From a virus, in the IMG/VR virus record IMGVR_UViG_3300037246_000452, positions 1 through 64,000 of that record: a stretch of 64,000 bases of DNA; one strand, given 5' to 3'. A model generated the notes under the pieces. That model ran no database searches, had not been told where the DNA came from, and saw nothing but the letters and a program-made list of their open reading frames with translations. The translations under genes and the position numbers were made by a program. Shown here piece after piece: positions 46,890 to 55,437 of this stretch. How positions within the stretch are numbered: position 1 is the first letter of the stretch; each line of letters starts with the position of its first letter.

Positions 46890-47798
46890 TTAACTCTCCT
46901 TTGGCATTGTGCCTTCTTTATATTTGTCACCGAAGCATTGCTTAGAAACCGCACACTCGGTAACTCGTTTATCGTATATGTCAATACATACTCTCCCAGA
47001 GAAACAACCTCCCTGCTCCCTGAACTCTATTACCTTTATAGCCTCGTCACATCCGTCCTGAGTCAGTGCATCGTCGCGCTTTACATGATACTCTTTGAAG
47101 GGTGTAAAAGGTGCATCTTTAAAGCCCTGCCCCTTCAGTCCATGATCAGATATCCCAAAGCCCTTAACCATATAGAGGACGGATGCCTCTTTGAGGTTGA
47201 TCATCTTGGCTGCTAGGCCTCCGTACTCCTCCACCAAGCGCATGTAAAGGTTTGTTCTTTTTCTATGCTCAGCTTTGGGCGCCTTGAGGACTTTAAACTG
47301 GTCCTTATCAATAGACTTGAGTTCAACTATTCTGTATTTCTTTTCTCCGGGAAGGTGCAATAGTACATCAATGCCCCCCGATATACCAGAACTTTTTGAC
47401 TTGAATCTCAGTTCCTGATAATGCCAGTCTTGATGTCCACAGGTGCTGCATGCTCCGGGGTGTTTACAGAAAGTCACCACATGCTTGCACCTTCTACACT
47501 TCCAATCCCCCACTGCTATAGCACGAGCCCACCTATTCCTAAATTCCTCGTGCAGTAGCTCCCCAAGATCAAAGGTGTATCGAAGGGACGTTCCAATGAA
47601 CATACCCTTCTTCTCCTCCCCTGTAACATCAAGTAATTGGTACTCCCTTGCACAGAACTTCCTGTCCGGGTTCGTAATGTCTGAGGCATGCAGTCTTTTT
47701 ATAGGTCTTGCCGGCTCATACTTTGGCATGAGGTGATGCAGGTATTCCTTAATACCTTCCTTAGGCAGTAAGTCCTTAGCTTTCTTGCCCCAAGCCAT
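46890..47798 (-). CDS. PD-(D/E)XK nuclease (Cas4/RecB-like)
   Basis: The 302-residue protein contains RLHASDITNPDRKFCAREYQ, HEEFRNRW, SGGIDVLLHLPGEKKYRIVE and ELKSIDKDQF. The Asp in GGIDV and the E-L-K triad form the PD-(D/E)XK active site. C-x2-C knuckles in the middle (CRRCKHVVTFC, CSTCGHQDW) and Cys near the C-terminus (TECAVSKQCFG) recall the iron-sulphur Cas4/AddB group. Start ATG 47798 has only a weak site and lies just after the thyX stop. It is probably an exonuclease for recombination or processing. Confidence 0.78.
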   Translation of the reverse strand: MAWGKKAKDLLPKEGIKEYLHHLMPKYEPARPIKRLHASDITNPDRKFCAREYQLLDVTGEEKKGMFIGTSLRYTFDLGELLHEEFRNRWARAIAVGDWKCRRCKHVVTFCKHPGACSTCGHQDWHYQELRFKSKSSGISGGIDVLLHLPGEKKYRIVELKSIDKDQFKVLKAPKAEHRKRTNLYMRLVEEYGGLAAKMINLKEASVLYMVKGFGISDHGLKGQGFKDAPFTPFKEYHVKRDDALTQDGCDEAIKVIEFREQGGCFSGRVCIDIYDKRVTECAVSKQCFGDKYKEGTMPKES

Positions 47799-47808
47799 TC
47801 CCGATTTT

Positions 47809-48486
47809 TTAGTTGTCAAGCCCTTCAAGAGGAACCTCCACACCTTCAAAGAACACTGGCTGCATGTCCTTGAACTCTTCAAGTAGAGGGCACATAAGCT
47901 GCCTCATTTTAGGGTGTGCGAACTTAGAGATTCGTTGCGTAAACACCTCTCGCCATTGTCGGAAGTTACACGTTACTACGATCTCGGCTTTCAAATCCAC
48001 AGGTAACAGACCTCGTGCTTCCTGTGCTGAGGCGCCTAGCTCAAGCTGCTCAAAGTAGTAACTCTCCGCAGCTTCCATACCCTTTACCCATGACTTCCGC
48101 CTTCGTTTCTTAGCTCGTATAACTTCCGCTGAGTCATTCGATTGTATTGTATGGAACAAGGACTCAATTACGGTAATCTCCTTATCGAACTTCTTCTTGG
48201 AGTAGTTGCAATACCGTGTACTCTCCTGAGAGAATGAGCATAGCCTGTGTCGCACTATCTCATGAGTAATACCTCTATCCATAATGAAGTGCACACTTGC
48301 CCCTGCATGCTCTATCACAGATAAGTGTCCCTTCTTGATGATACCTCGGATAAACGTCTCAGCATCCTCGTCCTTCTCACCTGCTATACTCTTATAGCAT
48401 GTTCGTCCCGCAAACTCTACCAATCTAAGTGAGTCACTGTAATTAGGCATCTGTAGTATCTGTGACTGTGGTTTAACGATTCTCAT
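47809..48486 (-). CDS. thyX: flavin-dependent thymidylate synthase
   Basis: The 225-residue protein has the ThyX motif RHRLCSFSQESTRYC (R-H-R-x7-S-x-R-Y) near residues 79-93, with HLSVIEHAGASVHF and KAEIVVTCNFRQWREVF. ThyX makes dTMP from dUMP with FAD and methylene-tetrahydrofolate. The length is normal for the family. AAGGAGG lies before its ATG. It supplies thymidine for phage DNA together with the neighbouring nucleotide genes. Confidence 0.94.
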   Translation of the reverse strand: MRIVKPQSQILQMPNYSDSLRLVEFAGRTCYKSIAGEKDEDAETFIRGIIKKGHLSVIEHAGASVHFIMDRGITHEIVRHRLCSFSQESTRYCNYSKKKFDKEITVIESLFHTIQSNDSAEVIRAKKRRRKSWVKGMEAAESYYFEQLELGASAQEARGLLPVDLKAEIVVTCNFRQWREVFTQRISKFAHPKMRQLMCPLLEEFKDMQPVFFEGVEVPLEGLDN

Positions 48487-48719
48487 AATTCCTCCTTATT
48501 GTCTAAAAAATATCCTTCACTCTCATCAAAACTAGGCTCTGCTAACGTACATCCACAAGCCCAGCATTCACCATCTTCTTTATTTACAAAGGCCTTACAC
48601 TGAGGACACCTCAGACTTTCTTTCTTAAAAGTCTCCCCATGTCCCACCCGGTAGTTATCTGTTGTTGGCATCTGGATACAAGGGTAGTCTCCTAAACATC
48701 CGTCATCACCCCCACTCAT
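48483..48719 (-). CDS. zinc-ribbon small protein
   Basis: A 78-residue protein with RCPQCKAFVNKEDGECWACG, a four-Cys ribbon, and an acidic C-terminus (DESEGYFLDNKEEL). It overlaps thyX and the DUF1599-like gene. Function unknown. Confidence 0.6.
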   Translation of the reverse strand: MSGGDDGCLGDYPCIQMPTTDNYRVGHGETFKKESLRCPQCKAFVNKEDGECWACGCTLAEPSFDESEGYFLDNKEEL

Positions 48720-49108
48720 GGCTTACCTGCCCCTTCAAAAGTACCATTAGGCTTAGTCTCCTCTTCCTTAGCATCATGCCCTGCTGCAACTTCTTCTGCC
48801 AGCATGTAGGAGTAATTACCTAAATCCCCTGCGGTGTCTATCATAGACTCATCCTTTACCTGCTGGTCCTTCCCGCTGAATCTCAGATTAGCGAAGCGCA
48901 TCATCTTATCCGTCATCCTTACCAGTAGCCCGAACTGGATGAAGTCTTCCACCGTTTCTAGTTTAGCAGAACCCCCACACATTTCCCTCAGGATTCCACC
49001 TGTCTTCTGATATGAACTTCCATAATCATTGTTCTTGGCCTTAAATATCTCAGCCCCCTCATGCATTCGTGCTGGTACTCCTTGTGCTTGTGCTTTTGCT
49101 TTTTCCAT
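48716..49108 (-). CDS. DUF1599-like nucleotide-metabolism protein
   Basis: The 130-residue protein has KAKNNDYGSSYQKTGG, then LLVRMTDKMMRFANL and DESMIDTAGDLGNYSYML. This KNxDYG, R-M-x-DK, DES-x-x-DT-x-DL-x-NY order fits DUF1599/nucleotide-modification-associated proteins, related to all-alpha pyrophosphatases. It lies beside thyX, so a dNTP role is likely. Start has AAGGAGG. Confidence 0.7.
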   Translation of the reverse strand: MEKAKAQAQGVPARMHEGAEIFKAKNNDYGSSYQKTGGILREMCGGSAKLETVEDFIQFGLLVRMTDKMMRFANLRFSGKDQQVKDESMIDTAGDLGNYSYMLAEEVAAGHDAKEEETKPNGTFEGAGKP

Positions 49109-49109
49109 T

Positions 49110-49541
49110 CTACCCTCCTTGATATTCTTTTAATGCTCTCTCTATGGGCCATCCACGCTTCAACCTATGTAATACTGTGTGAGTTGATAACCCTAATCTC
49201 TTTGACCACCCCGGGGCAGTATCAGTGACATCCTTAAAAGTGTACATCTTAACTCTAGGTTGATTACAACTTTGTTCTTTGGCTGTCGCCCATCTGCAAT
49301 TCTTTTTGGAGTAACCCTTTGTTCCGTCTTTCCTATCGATAGACATGCCTTCAGGTTTTTCCCCCATATCCTTAAAGAAGTTAGCGAAATTATCCCACCG
49401 TTTACAGAGCTTTATACCTTTACCTCCATACCGAGGATATTTGTGATGATTTGGATTGTTGCATCTCGCCCTAATTCCTTTCCATAACACATACAACGCT
49501 GTACTTGACATTCCATGTGTTGCGTTACCATGTTTACGCAT
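49110..49541 (-). CDS. AP2/HNH-type mobile endonuclease
   Basis: The 143-residue protein lacks the zinc unit of its paralog at 43651 but shares the core: VLWKGIRARCNNPNHHKYPR, YGGKGIKLCKRWDN, DMGEKPEGMSIDRKDG and NCRW, plus the C-terminal HTH ending HRLKRGWPIERAL. It is first in its transcript, as the 43651 paralog is in its own. Mobile element function is inferred. Confidence 0.72.
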   Translation of the reverse strand: MRKHGNATHGMSSTALYVLWKGIRARCNNPNHHKYPRYGGKGIKLCKRWDNFANFFKDMGEKPEGMSIDRKDGTKGYSKKNCRWATAKEQSCNQPRVKMYTFKDVTDTAPGWSKRLGLSTHTVLHRLKRGWPIERALKEYQGG

Positions 49542-49574
49542 GTGGCCTCCTTAAATATTAAATTTATATATTTA

Positions 49575-49603
49575 AGTCTACCAAATTATTACTTGTTTGT
49601 CAA
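49575..49603 (-). promoter_or_regulatory. sigma70-type promoter
   Basis: TTGACA (49598-49603) and TAGACT (49575-49580), spacer 17 bp, inside the last codons of the resolvase-like gene. It starts the transcript to thyX and the nucleotide genes. Confidence 0.82.
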
Positions 49604-49960
49604 TTCTTTAAAGGTATGCATTTTCATAACTATAAACTCAGAGTCAATGTCCTGTAGCTCTCCTGTGTCGTCTACAAAGGAAAGAGTAAGCAGAGGCACC
49701 CTGCCTGTTTCTCGTGCCTCCACTCCAATTTTATTAAGCCATGATTTCTTAAGGGATATAGACTGATGAATGGTAGCCTTGGCCTCAATTCTAAACTCTA
49801 TACCTTTAAGTGTTGTGGTACCATCACTCTTAGCCCCCACCATTGCCCCGCTTCCCGGTGTCAACCTCCCCTTTAAACCGACGACAACCCTTTTCTCAGA
49901 AGTTGTTCCATGATCTTTACGTGCTCCTGTAGAAAATCTATTGCCTAAGATTTTAGCCAT
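49589..49960 (-). CDS. resolvase-like PD-(D/E)XK endonuclease
   Basis: The 123-residue protein from ATG 49960 (GGAG upstream) has a basic start, then RLTPGSGAMVGAKSDGTT, GIEFRIEAKATIHQSISLKK and SWLNKIGVEA. The G-S-G...K-x-D and E-x-K order resembles phage Holliday-junction-resolvase-like nucleases. It directly follows recA with an 8-bp overlap. The exact DNA substrate is not certain. Confidence 0.65.
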   Translation of the reverse strand: MAKILGNRFSTGARKDHGTTSEKRVVVGLKGRLTPGSGAMVGAKSDGTTTLKGIEFRIEAKATIHQSISLKKSWLNKIGVEARETGRVPLLTLSFVDDTGELQDIDSEFIVMKMHTFKELTNK

Positions 49961-51125
49961 ACAGCAACTCCAGATTGGCGTCAATTACTGCCTGCTCATA
50001 GTACTTTTTAAGTTCTGTATTATTGTTTAAATGTTCTTTTAGTGCCTGCTGAGTTTTAAATTCAAATTTCTCTTCCAAGGATACTACATCATGTAAGCTC
50101 CATTTATTCTTACCTTGCTGTATTAGTCCAAAGTCTTTCAAAAATCCTGATAATGTTGCCCAACTCTCAACATATCCAGCTGGATTATCATTGAAGGGCA
50201 ACATCTGCATATCATAAACAATGTTCTTGGATACAATAGGAACTCGGTGCTTCATGATAGTTACTGCCGTTTCCTTGTAGCATGCTAAGGCTTCACTGAT
50301 TGTCTTATCAAGTTTCTCCTTACCGTATATCCTACATGTAAGCCCTGATGCATGTTCCAATGTTGCTCCCCCGGGTTGATATTCAGGGTCACCAAACATC
50401 TGGCCTATTTTTGTTCTTACCTGATTAATGAAAATCGGTGTTGGGTACCTGCCATTTGCTTCTGCTCTAGTTAACCCAACCAAACATTTCCTCATTAAAG
50501 TGCCTATCAATTTACTGGCACCTCCCACTGCTGCTTTCTCTGCTGAATTGGCATCTTCATTTTTGGTAAGAATACTTCCCAAAGAATCGAAGAGGATAAT
50601 AGATACATCATCAGCATTAAGCATAGCCTCAAACATATCTACGGCTTCCTCCCCCCAAGTGGGCTTTAGAACTATCAACCTATCAATGTCAACTCCCAAC
50701 AGTGCCCACCATACAGGGTCATAGGACTTCTCTACATCTATTACCACACAATAGAGGTGAGGATTAATCTTTTGCTCCATAGCTATAGTGAGTATGGCAA
50801 GATTCGTTTTCCCCGAACTCTTCTTCCCGTAAAAGATACTGGCTTTCCCCCTCGGAACACCCCCGCCAGTTCCTAAGTCAAACGGATATACCCCTGTAGG
50901 AATGCGCTCAACATTACCAATCTCTCCTCCAATGGAGCCTGCTGCTTCCCCCATAACCGTTTTAACATTCTTCATTACATCAAGAACTGAATTTCCCGTC
51001 CCAGCTGCGAACTTATCCTTGTTATCCTGCTTACTCTTCTTTGTATTGTTCTTATGGACTACAACAGGGACTTTCTTTTTTTCTGTATCGTTTCCTGTTG
51101 CGCTTTTCTTAACCTTTTTAACCAT
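49953..51125 (-). CDS. recA: RecA-family recombinase
   Basis: The 390-residue protein has Walker A FYGKKSSGKTNLAI near residue 100, CVVIDVEKSYDP, Walker B VSIILFDSLGSI and the DNA-binding L2 region FINQVRTKIGQMFGDPEYQ with PGGATLEHASG. The N-terminal 60 residues are basic and low in complexity and extend beyond standard RecA. It drives recombination and repair of phage DNA. AGGAGG lies before ATG 51125. The neighbours (resolvase-like, SF2 helicase) form a recombination set. Confidence 0.93.
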   Translation of the reverse strand: MVKKVKKSATGNDTEKKKVPVVVHKNNTKKSKQDNKDKFAAGTGNSVLDVMKNVKTVMGEAAGSIGGEIGNVERIPTGVYPFDLGTGGGVPRGKASIFYGKKSSGKTNLAILTIAMEQKINPHLYCVVIDVEKSYDPVWWALLGVDIDRLIVLKPTWGEEAVDMFEAMLNADDVSIILFDSLGSILTKNEDANSAEKAAVGGASKLIGTLMRKCLVGLTRAEANGRYPTPIFINQVRTKIGQMFGDPEYQPGGATLEHASGLTCRIYGKEKLDKTISEALACYKETAVTIMKHRVPIVSKNIVYDMQMLPFNDNPAGYVESWATLSGFLKDFGLIQQGKNKWSLHDVVSLEEKFEFKTQQALKEHLNNNTELKKYYEQAVIDANLELLYG

Positions 51126-51159
51126 ACTTCAATCCTCCTGACTATTGCAATTAATTTCA

Positions 51160-51474
51160 CTAGGACTCAAGGTCGTCAAGCATACCCTGCATTTTTTTAC
51201 CTACCCACTCATACCCCTCATTGAAAGCCTCATCAAGGTCAACCTTCTCACAAGGAATTGATACCCCTACATCGAACCGGATACTTTCATAGTCTCCAAG
51301 GTTCACGGTCTTACCAGCTTTGACTGTTACAATGCATGCCTCCCCTTCTATAATCTTACCCCCCAAATCCTCCTCTTGGGTATCAATCACTTCATCCTCA
51401 CCTTTACCTTTAGTCATCGTAACCGTGCCTTTACCTTTTGCCAGTTCTTCTTTCTTTTTCTTAAACTTTAGCAT
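51160..51474 (-). CDS. hypothetical protein
   Basis: A 104-residue protein with a Lys-rich start, an acidic middle (GEDEVIDTQEEDLGG) and a beta stretch (EACIVTVKAGKTVNLGDYES, RFDVGVSIPCE) followed by an acidic helix. It is cotranscribed with recA, and its stop lies at a palindrome copy. A replication accessory role is possible but not shown. Confidence 0.58.
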   Translation of the reverse strand: MLKFKKKKEELAKGKGTVTMTKGKGEDEVIDTQEEDLGGKIIEGEACIVTVKAGKTVNLGDYESIRFDVGVSIPCEKVDLDEAFNEGYEWVGKKMQGMLDDLES

Positions 51475-51488
51475 AATTCCTCCTTGTC

Positions 51489-51929
51489 TTAAATTGCATT
51501 ATACCATTGACCTTCTAGTGTATTCATGGCCGTTGTCTTCGCGCCTTTGTCTTTGCCTAGAAGTTTTGCCTTTACCTTCTGTAGCAGTCCCACTTGATGC
51601 TTCGTGTAGCACCTATGAGGTGTATCGAATATCTGTGAGGGTATCCAATTCTTTTGCTCCCAGATCAGGAGAAGCTTAGTAGTAATCCCAAGTCTGTTTG
51701 CCACGGTCCTTGCCTTGTAAGCCAGTATTTCTTTACCGTTATACTCTTTCCTACTCATCCCGGCAGGTGGCTTAATGCTGGCCTTATACTCCCGAGCTTT
51801 CTTTTTTAATAGCTCCCTGTGCTCCGGGTCGTTGTCATACTTATCCTTCCTGTCCTTCGCAATCGTAACTTTGTTATTAATGTAATGCTGTTTATGTGAA
51901 AACCCATTACCATTTTTATGTCGTCCCAT
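51489..51929 (-). CDS. MerR-type helix-turn-helix protein
   Basis: The 146-residue protein has a basic N-terminus and a C-terminal MerR-like unit: ARTVANRLGITTKLLLIWEQ, WIPSQIFDTPHRCYTKHQVG, LLQKVKAKLL. The V-A-x-x-L-G-I-T-x-x-x-L-x-x-W-E and R-x-YT-x-x-Q elements are typical. It probably binds DNA. It is a candidate, among others, to bind the dispersed palindrome. GGGGG lies before the ATG. Confidence 0.7.
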   Translation of the reverse strand: MGRHKNGNGFSHKQHYINNKVTIAKDRKDKYDNDPEHRELLKKKAREYKASIKPPAGMSRKEYNGKEILAYKARTVANRLGITTKLLLIWEQKNWIPSQIFDTPHRCYTKHQVGLLQKVKAKLLGKDKGAKTTAMNTLEGQWYNAI

Positions 51930-51937
51930 ACATCCCC

Positions 51938-53338
51938 CTATTTATCTACTACAATCGCGCCTATCTCATGATACCACGCTAATCTTTTATTTTCGTATCC
52001 CTGAAATACGTTACTGGTCTTGTCCAGTACATCAAAGACTATTGGCACCACGCCTTTAACCTTTCCCCACTCTGAAGCATCTATCTTACCTTCATACTCC
52101 CTCAATATCCTGCCCACTGTCTGCCTTACATCTGAGCGAGGATGACATAGGATTGCTGTATTCCACCAAGGGGCGTCAGTACCCTCTTCACACATCTTAA
52201 ATGTTGCTAGGACTAATGGGAGGGCTTTAATACGATCTCGTTCTGCCTCTGCCTTAATACCCCCTATGAAGTACCCCATGTCATCTTTAGGTACTCCAAG
52301 CCCTCTAAGCTTCCCCTCTAACAGTTCTAACATTTCTTTTGTCTCAGAGAATACCACCACGTTTCTGCCAGCCTTATGGCATTGCCTAGCAAATTGCGCT
52401 ATCAGGTTCGTCCTGCTTTTATGCCTCGACAACATCTTATTTAGATGCATGGTCTTGCCGGCCGTATGTGGTAGTGGGCCTATACTTGACTCCCCTGTTA
52501 CTTTATCTTTTATTACTACCTGCGGTATCTTCCATGTAGACGTAACCCGTATTACCTTTGGTACCATAGGGAGTCCGTCTGCTACTATTCGTACAGGACC
52601 AATATGTGCCCTAAATACCACATCCCTACCATCCTTACGTTTGGGGGTGGCAGATAGGCCCATCCTTAATAATGCCGGGAAGAGCCACATAGCCTCACTA
52701 AACTTTTCTGCCCCCATCCTGTGAACCTCATCACATATTATAAACCCGAAGTCTTTATACACCCAAGAAGGATATCTCCCTCTTTTGCAAAGACTCTGCA
52801 TGTATCCTATAACTACTTTCTTTCCTACAACATCACATTTGTCCCCGTATATCTCCCCGATCTCTGAATCCTTTAACCCCAGAAAGTCCCTGCAAGCTTT
52901 GCGCCACTGGCCCTTCAAGTCTTCTTTATGTACCATTATGAGAGTTTTTCTTCCCACATTGGCAATCAACTGCATACTACAGGCAGTCTTTCCCTTTCCT
53001 GTTGCAGCCTGAATCACAAATGACTCTCTTGCTTGCAGGAGCTTTGTCGCGTCACGGACTATCCTGACTTGATCATCGTTCCTTGGCTTAAATGATGAAG
53101 TGAAATTAATTGCAGGGCCAACCACTCGTCTGTCGTCATCAGATACAGGTGTACAGTTTCTAGGTATCTCTATCAATGGTTTACTACTATTGGTGCTGAG
53201 TAGTCTATACATCTTGATATCTTCTTTGTCTTCAAACCTAGACTTACGGGTGTACATCTTCTCAAATGCCTTAGTATATTCGTACACTGCTGAACTTCCT
53301 GTCCATAGTGGTTTTTGTGTCTGCATCAACTTCTTCAT
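51938..53338 (-). CDS. SF2 DNA helicase
   Basis: The 466-residue protein shows superfamily 2 motifs in order: I QAATGKGKTACS near residue 112, II ICDEVHRMG, III GLSATPKRKDG, IV VVVFSETKEML, V FKMCEEGTDAP and VI RQTVGRILREYEG. It resembles UvsW/RadD-like phage helicases that remodel recombination or replication intermediates. The start is ATG 53338 behind AAGGAG. A reversed palindrome copy lies at 53100-53115 within the gene. Confidence 0.9.
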   Translation of the reverse strand: MKKLMQTQKPLWTGSSAVYEYTKAFEKMYTRKSRFEDKEDIKMYRLLSTNSSKPLIEIPRNCTPVSDDDRRVVGPAINFTSSFKPRNDDQVRIVRDATKLLQARESFVIQAATGKGKTACSMQLIANVGRKTLIMVHKEDLKGQWRKACRDFLGLKDSEIGEIYGDKCDVVGKKVVIGYMQSLCKRGRYPSWVYKDFGFIICDEVHRMGAEKFSEAMWLFPALLRMGLSATPKRKDGRDVVFRAHIGPVRIVADGLPMVPKVIRVTSTWKIPQVVIKDKVTGESSIGPLPHTAGKTMHLNKMLSRHKSRTNLIAQFARQCHKAGRNVVVFSETKEMLELLEGKLRGLGVPKDDMGYFIGGIKAEAERDRIKALPLVLATFKMCEEGTDAPWWNTAILCHPRSDVRQTVGRILREYEGKIDASEWGKVKGVVPIVFDVLDKTSNVFQGYENKRLAWYHEIGAIVVDK

Positions 53339-53363
53339 CTTCACTCCTTGATAGAGGAATTAC

Positions 53364-53396
53364 GGGGGGCGGTGTAGTGTGGTGGCCCGACCCCCC
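53364..53396 (-). other. GC-rich hairpin between ssDNA-binding-like and helicase genes
   Basis: GGGGGG and CCCCCC pair on either side of a 21-base loop, with no following T-run. It may partly stop transcription or protect the upstream mRNA end, giving more of the ssDNA-binding-like protein than of the helicase. Confidence 0.4.
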
Positions 53397-53414
53397 GACC
53401 TCAATTACTTAGAC

Positions 53415-54173
53415 TTACAGCTCATTCTTATAAGATTGACCAGCATCACTTCCACTCTGATCTGCAGAACCCATGGCCTTTGTGCCGAAGCCCAACTTTC
53501 TCAGTTCATCTGCAGTACGGTACTCAAGGAATTCTCCATAATCCAGAGGCTCACATACCGTATCTGGAAGCTCCTTTTGAATTTCTTTGAGGGTGTTGGT
53601 CTCATCATAATCAAAGACGTTACCTACCCCAGCCTCCTTGTCCCCTGTACGTGATACATCAAAGGTTGCTCCGGTCAGACCACCACGCTTAGCAGCTATC
53701 TTCTGAAGTTGCTTGACAGTACCACGTTTGGCAATAAAGAGTTTAATCTGGTCTTCATACACTGTACCATCCTTGGCAGTATACTTGTCATGATCGATAA
53801 TAGTCAACGCCCCTGCAAGATAAGGTTTGTCACCCCCCTGACATAGTGGGCAGGGCTCACTGTCCTGAGTACATATAAAGTAGTTCTGGTACGAACCATT
53901 CAAGAACATACTATGCTCATAGTACATCAGCATGTCGAGTACACCGTCGTCGTCCAGTGCTCCATCCATGAATGTAATCATGTTGTCCTTGTTTGGTGGC
54001 ATCCAGTACCGTCTTGGTTTGCCAGCTGCTTCCTTAGCTGCCTGAGCTTTTTGCTCTTCCTGCTCCATGGATTCAGCTGCTGCCTTTCCTTTTTTCATCC
54101 AACCAGTATTGGTGGACTTTTCCTTCTTCGGCTCAGCTGATTTAGCTGCTGCCTTATTCTTCTTTTTAATCAT
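53415..54173 (-). CDS. putative ssDNA-binding protein
   Basis: The 252-residue protein has a basic N-terminus and a core with MITFMDGALDDDGVLDMLMY, YEHSMFLNGSYQNYFICTQD, CPLCQGGDKP and LTIIDHDKYTAKDG, then VSRTGDKEAGVGNVF. The order F-x-D, H, C-x6-CPLC, IDH-x-x-Y is found in phage proteins of the T4 gp32-like or analogous ssDNA-binding type with a zinc site. The C-terminus is rich in Ser/Gly/Asp rather than strongly acidic. First in its transcript and near the primase. Confidence 0.62.
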   Translation of the reverse strand: MIKKKNKAAAKSAEPKKEKSTNTGWMKKGKAAAESMEQEEQKAQAAKEAAGKPRRYWMPPNKDNMITFMDGALDDDGVLDMLMYYEHSMFLNGSYQNYFICTQDSEPCPLCQGGDKPYLAGALTIIDHDKYTAKDGTVYEDQIKLFIAKRGTVKQLQKIAAKRGGLTGATFDVSRTGDKEAGVGNVFDYDETNTLKEIQKELPDTVCEPLDYGEFLEYRTADELRKLGFGTKAMGSADQSGSDAGQSYKNEL

Positions 54174-54221
54174 GGTTCTTCTCCTTTTTGGGTTTTGTAT
54201 GACTCTCGGTCATCTTCGGTA

Positions 54222-54250
54222 AGGATACTAAACAAACGTGAATTTGTCAA
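54222..54250 (-). promoter_or_regulatory. sigma70-type promoter
   Basis: TTGACA (54245-54250) and TATCCT (54222-54227), spacer 17 bp. The TGA of TTGACA is the stop codon of the upstream 71-residue gene. It drives the ssDNA-binding, helicase, recA operon. Confidence 0.83.
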
Positions 54251-54462
54251 GTCTTTAATCTTACTTGTACTACTCCTTCTCGCAGAGGGCATCTTGGGTC
54301 CACCCAACCCATGCGCTCTGCACCATCCGCTAACAAATCCAATTCAAAATGTTGTAACGTACAGACCTGTTCATTTCTAAATACTGCCAGCATAGGCTTT
54401 GCCTGTGTTACATTTTTTCTAAAGGGACATGCCTCACATGATCTAACAATGTACTCTTTCAT
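54247..54462 (-). CDS. small Cys-rich protein
   Basis: A 71-residue protein with SCEACPFRKN, EQVCTLQHFE and DPRCPLREG, four or five Cys in a pattern that may bind a metal or cluster. It overlaps the primase stop. No family was recognised. Confidence 0.6.
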   Translation of the reverse strand: MKEYIVRSCEACPFRKNVTQAKPMLAVFRNEQVCTLQHFELDLLADGAERMGWVDPRCPLREGVVQVRLKT

Positions 54463-55421
54463 AATTCAATTCCCATCCTTTCGAGGTTCTCTGCAATTAC
54501 TTGCAATGGGGTTTCCCCCGCATCCCCGTACTCTTCCTCTGGTTCTATGTGAGAACATTTTACTCCCAACTTCTTGAAGTGCTTCTCTGCCCTCTCTCGT
54601 CCACGATCTCCACCAGTCCCTATGTCGAAGTACGTCACTATCTCGGCAGCGTCCCTTAGCCTCTTATATTTTGCGTCAGGCATACTTCCCATCAGTCCCG
54701 CAGCCACGTTTGGATACACTTCATAGATTCTTAATAGATCAAATGGGCCTTCTACTACCACCACCGGCTCATCTAGGTCAAGCTTATCTTCGTTCATCCA
54801 TATCTGAGGATTTCTGTGTCCCTGATAATCATAAGCGTAATACCTTAGTTGTGCCTCCCCCGTCACGTCCCTACCGTGCAATCCATAACATCTTCCGTGA
54901 AAGTCCATGACCGGAAAACATACCGTCTGCCTCTGGAAGTCGAACTTAATGTTCAAATCATCAACTACGCAGTCTGGAACTTCTCGCCCCTTCAGGTATG
55001 GATGCCCTTTGGCTGAATTGAATGAGTTTAACCATACCATTGGAAACTCCACCAGCTCCCCCACCTTACTTTGCATGGTCTCATCATAGTCGAGGATACC
55101 TTCTGTTTCATCGTCTTCCTCTTCTTCAAGAGCAATCTCAAGGGCAGACTTGATATCTACATCAACTTTGTGCTCAAGTCTATTCATCATCCGAATATCC
55201 ATTACAAGATCATAAGCATTACCCACGAACCCGCAAGTGAAACAATGAAACAAAGATTCGCCATGAGATTGCTCACCTCCACCAAAGGAAGGGTTGTTGT
55301 CCGTCCCGTTGGTGTGCTTCCAAGGAGCCCGGGGGCATTGTGCTGTAACCCATGTGGACGTACCCCCTTTAAGCTTTGCTCCTAAAAAGGTGAGGAACTG
55401 AGTTATATCATGGCGCTTCAT
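54459..55421 (-). CDS. DnaG-type primase
   Basis: The 320-residue protein has an N-terminal zinc domain (QCPRAPWKHTNGTDNNPSFG, FHCFTCGFVGN) and a TOPRIM domain with VVVVEGPFDLLRIYEVYP (catalytic Glu) and TYFDIGTGGDRGRERAEKHF (acidic site). The core between them reads LNIKFDFQRQTVCFPVMDFH. It makes primers for replication. It is shorter than cellular DnaG and lacks the helicase-binding tail, as in many phages. GGAGG lies before its ATG. Confidence 0.88.
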   Translation of the reverse strand: MKRHDITQFLTFLGAKLKGGTSTWVTAQCPRAPWKHTNGTDNNPSFGGGEQSHGESLFHCFTCGFVGNAYDLVMDIRMMNRLEHKVDVDIKSALEIALEEEEDDETEGILDYDETMQSKVGELVEFPMVWLNSFNSAKGHPYLKGREVPDCVVDDLNIKFDFQRQTVCFPVMDFHGRCYGLHGRDVTGEAQLRYYAYDYQGHRNPQIWMNEDKLDLDEPVVVVEGPFDLLRIYEVYPNVAAGLMGSMPDAKYKRLRDAAEIVTYFDIGTGGDRGRERAEKHFKKLGVKCSHIEPEEEYGDAGETPLQVIAENLERMGIEL

Positions 55422-55437
55422 TAGTTACCTCCTTATT

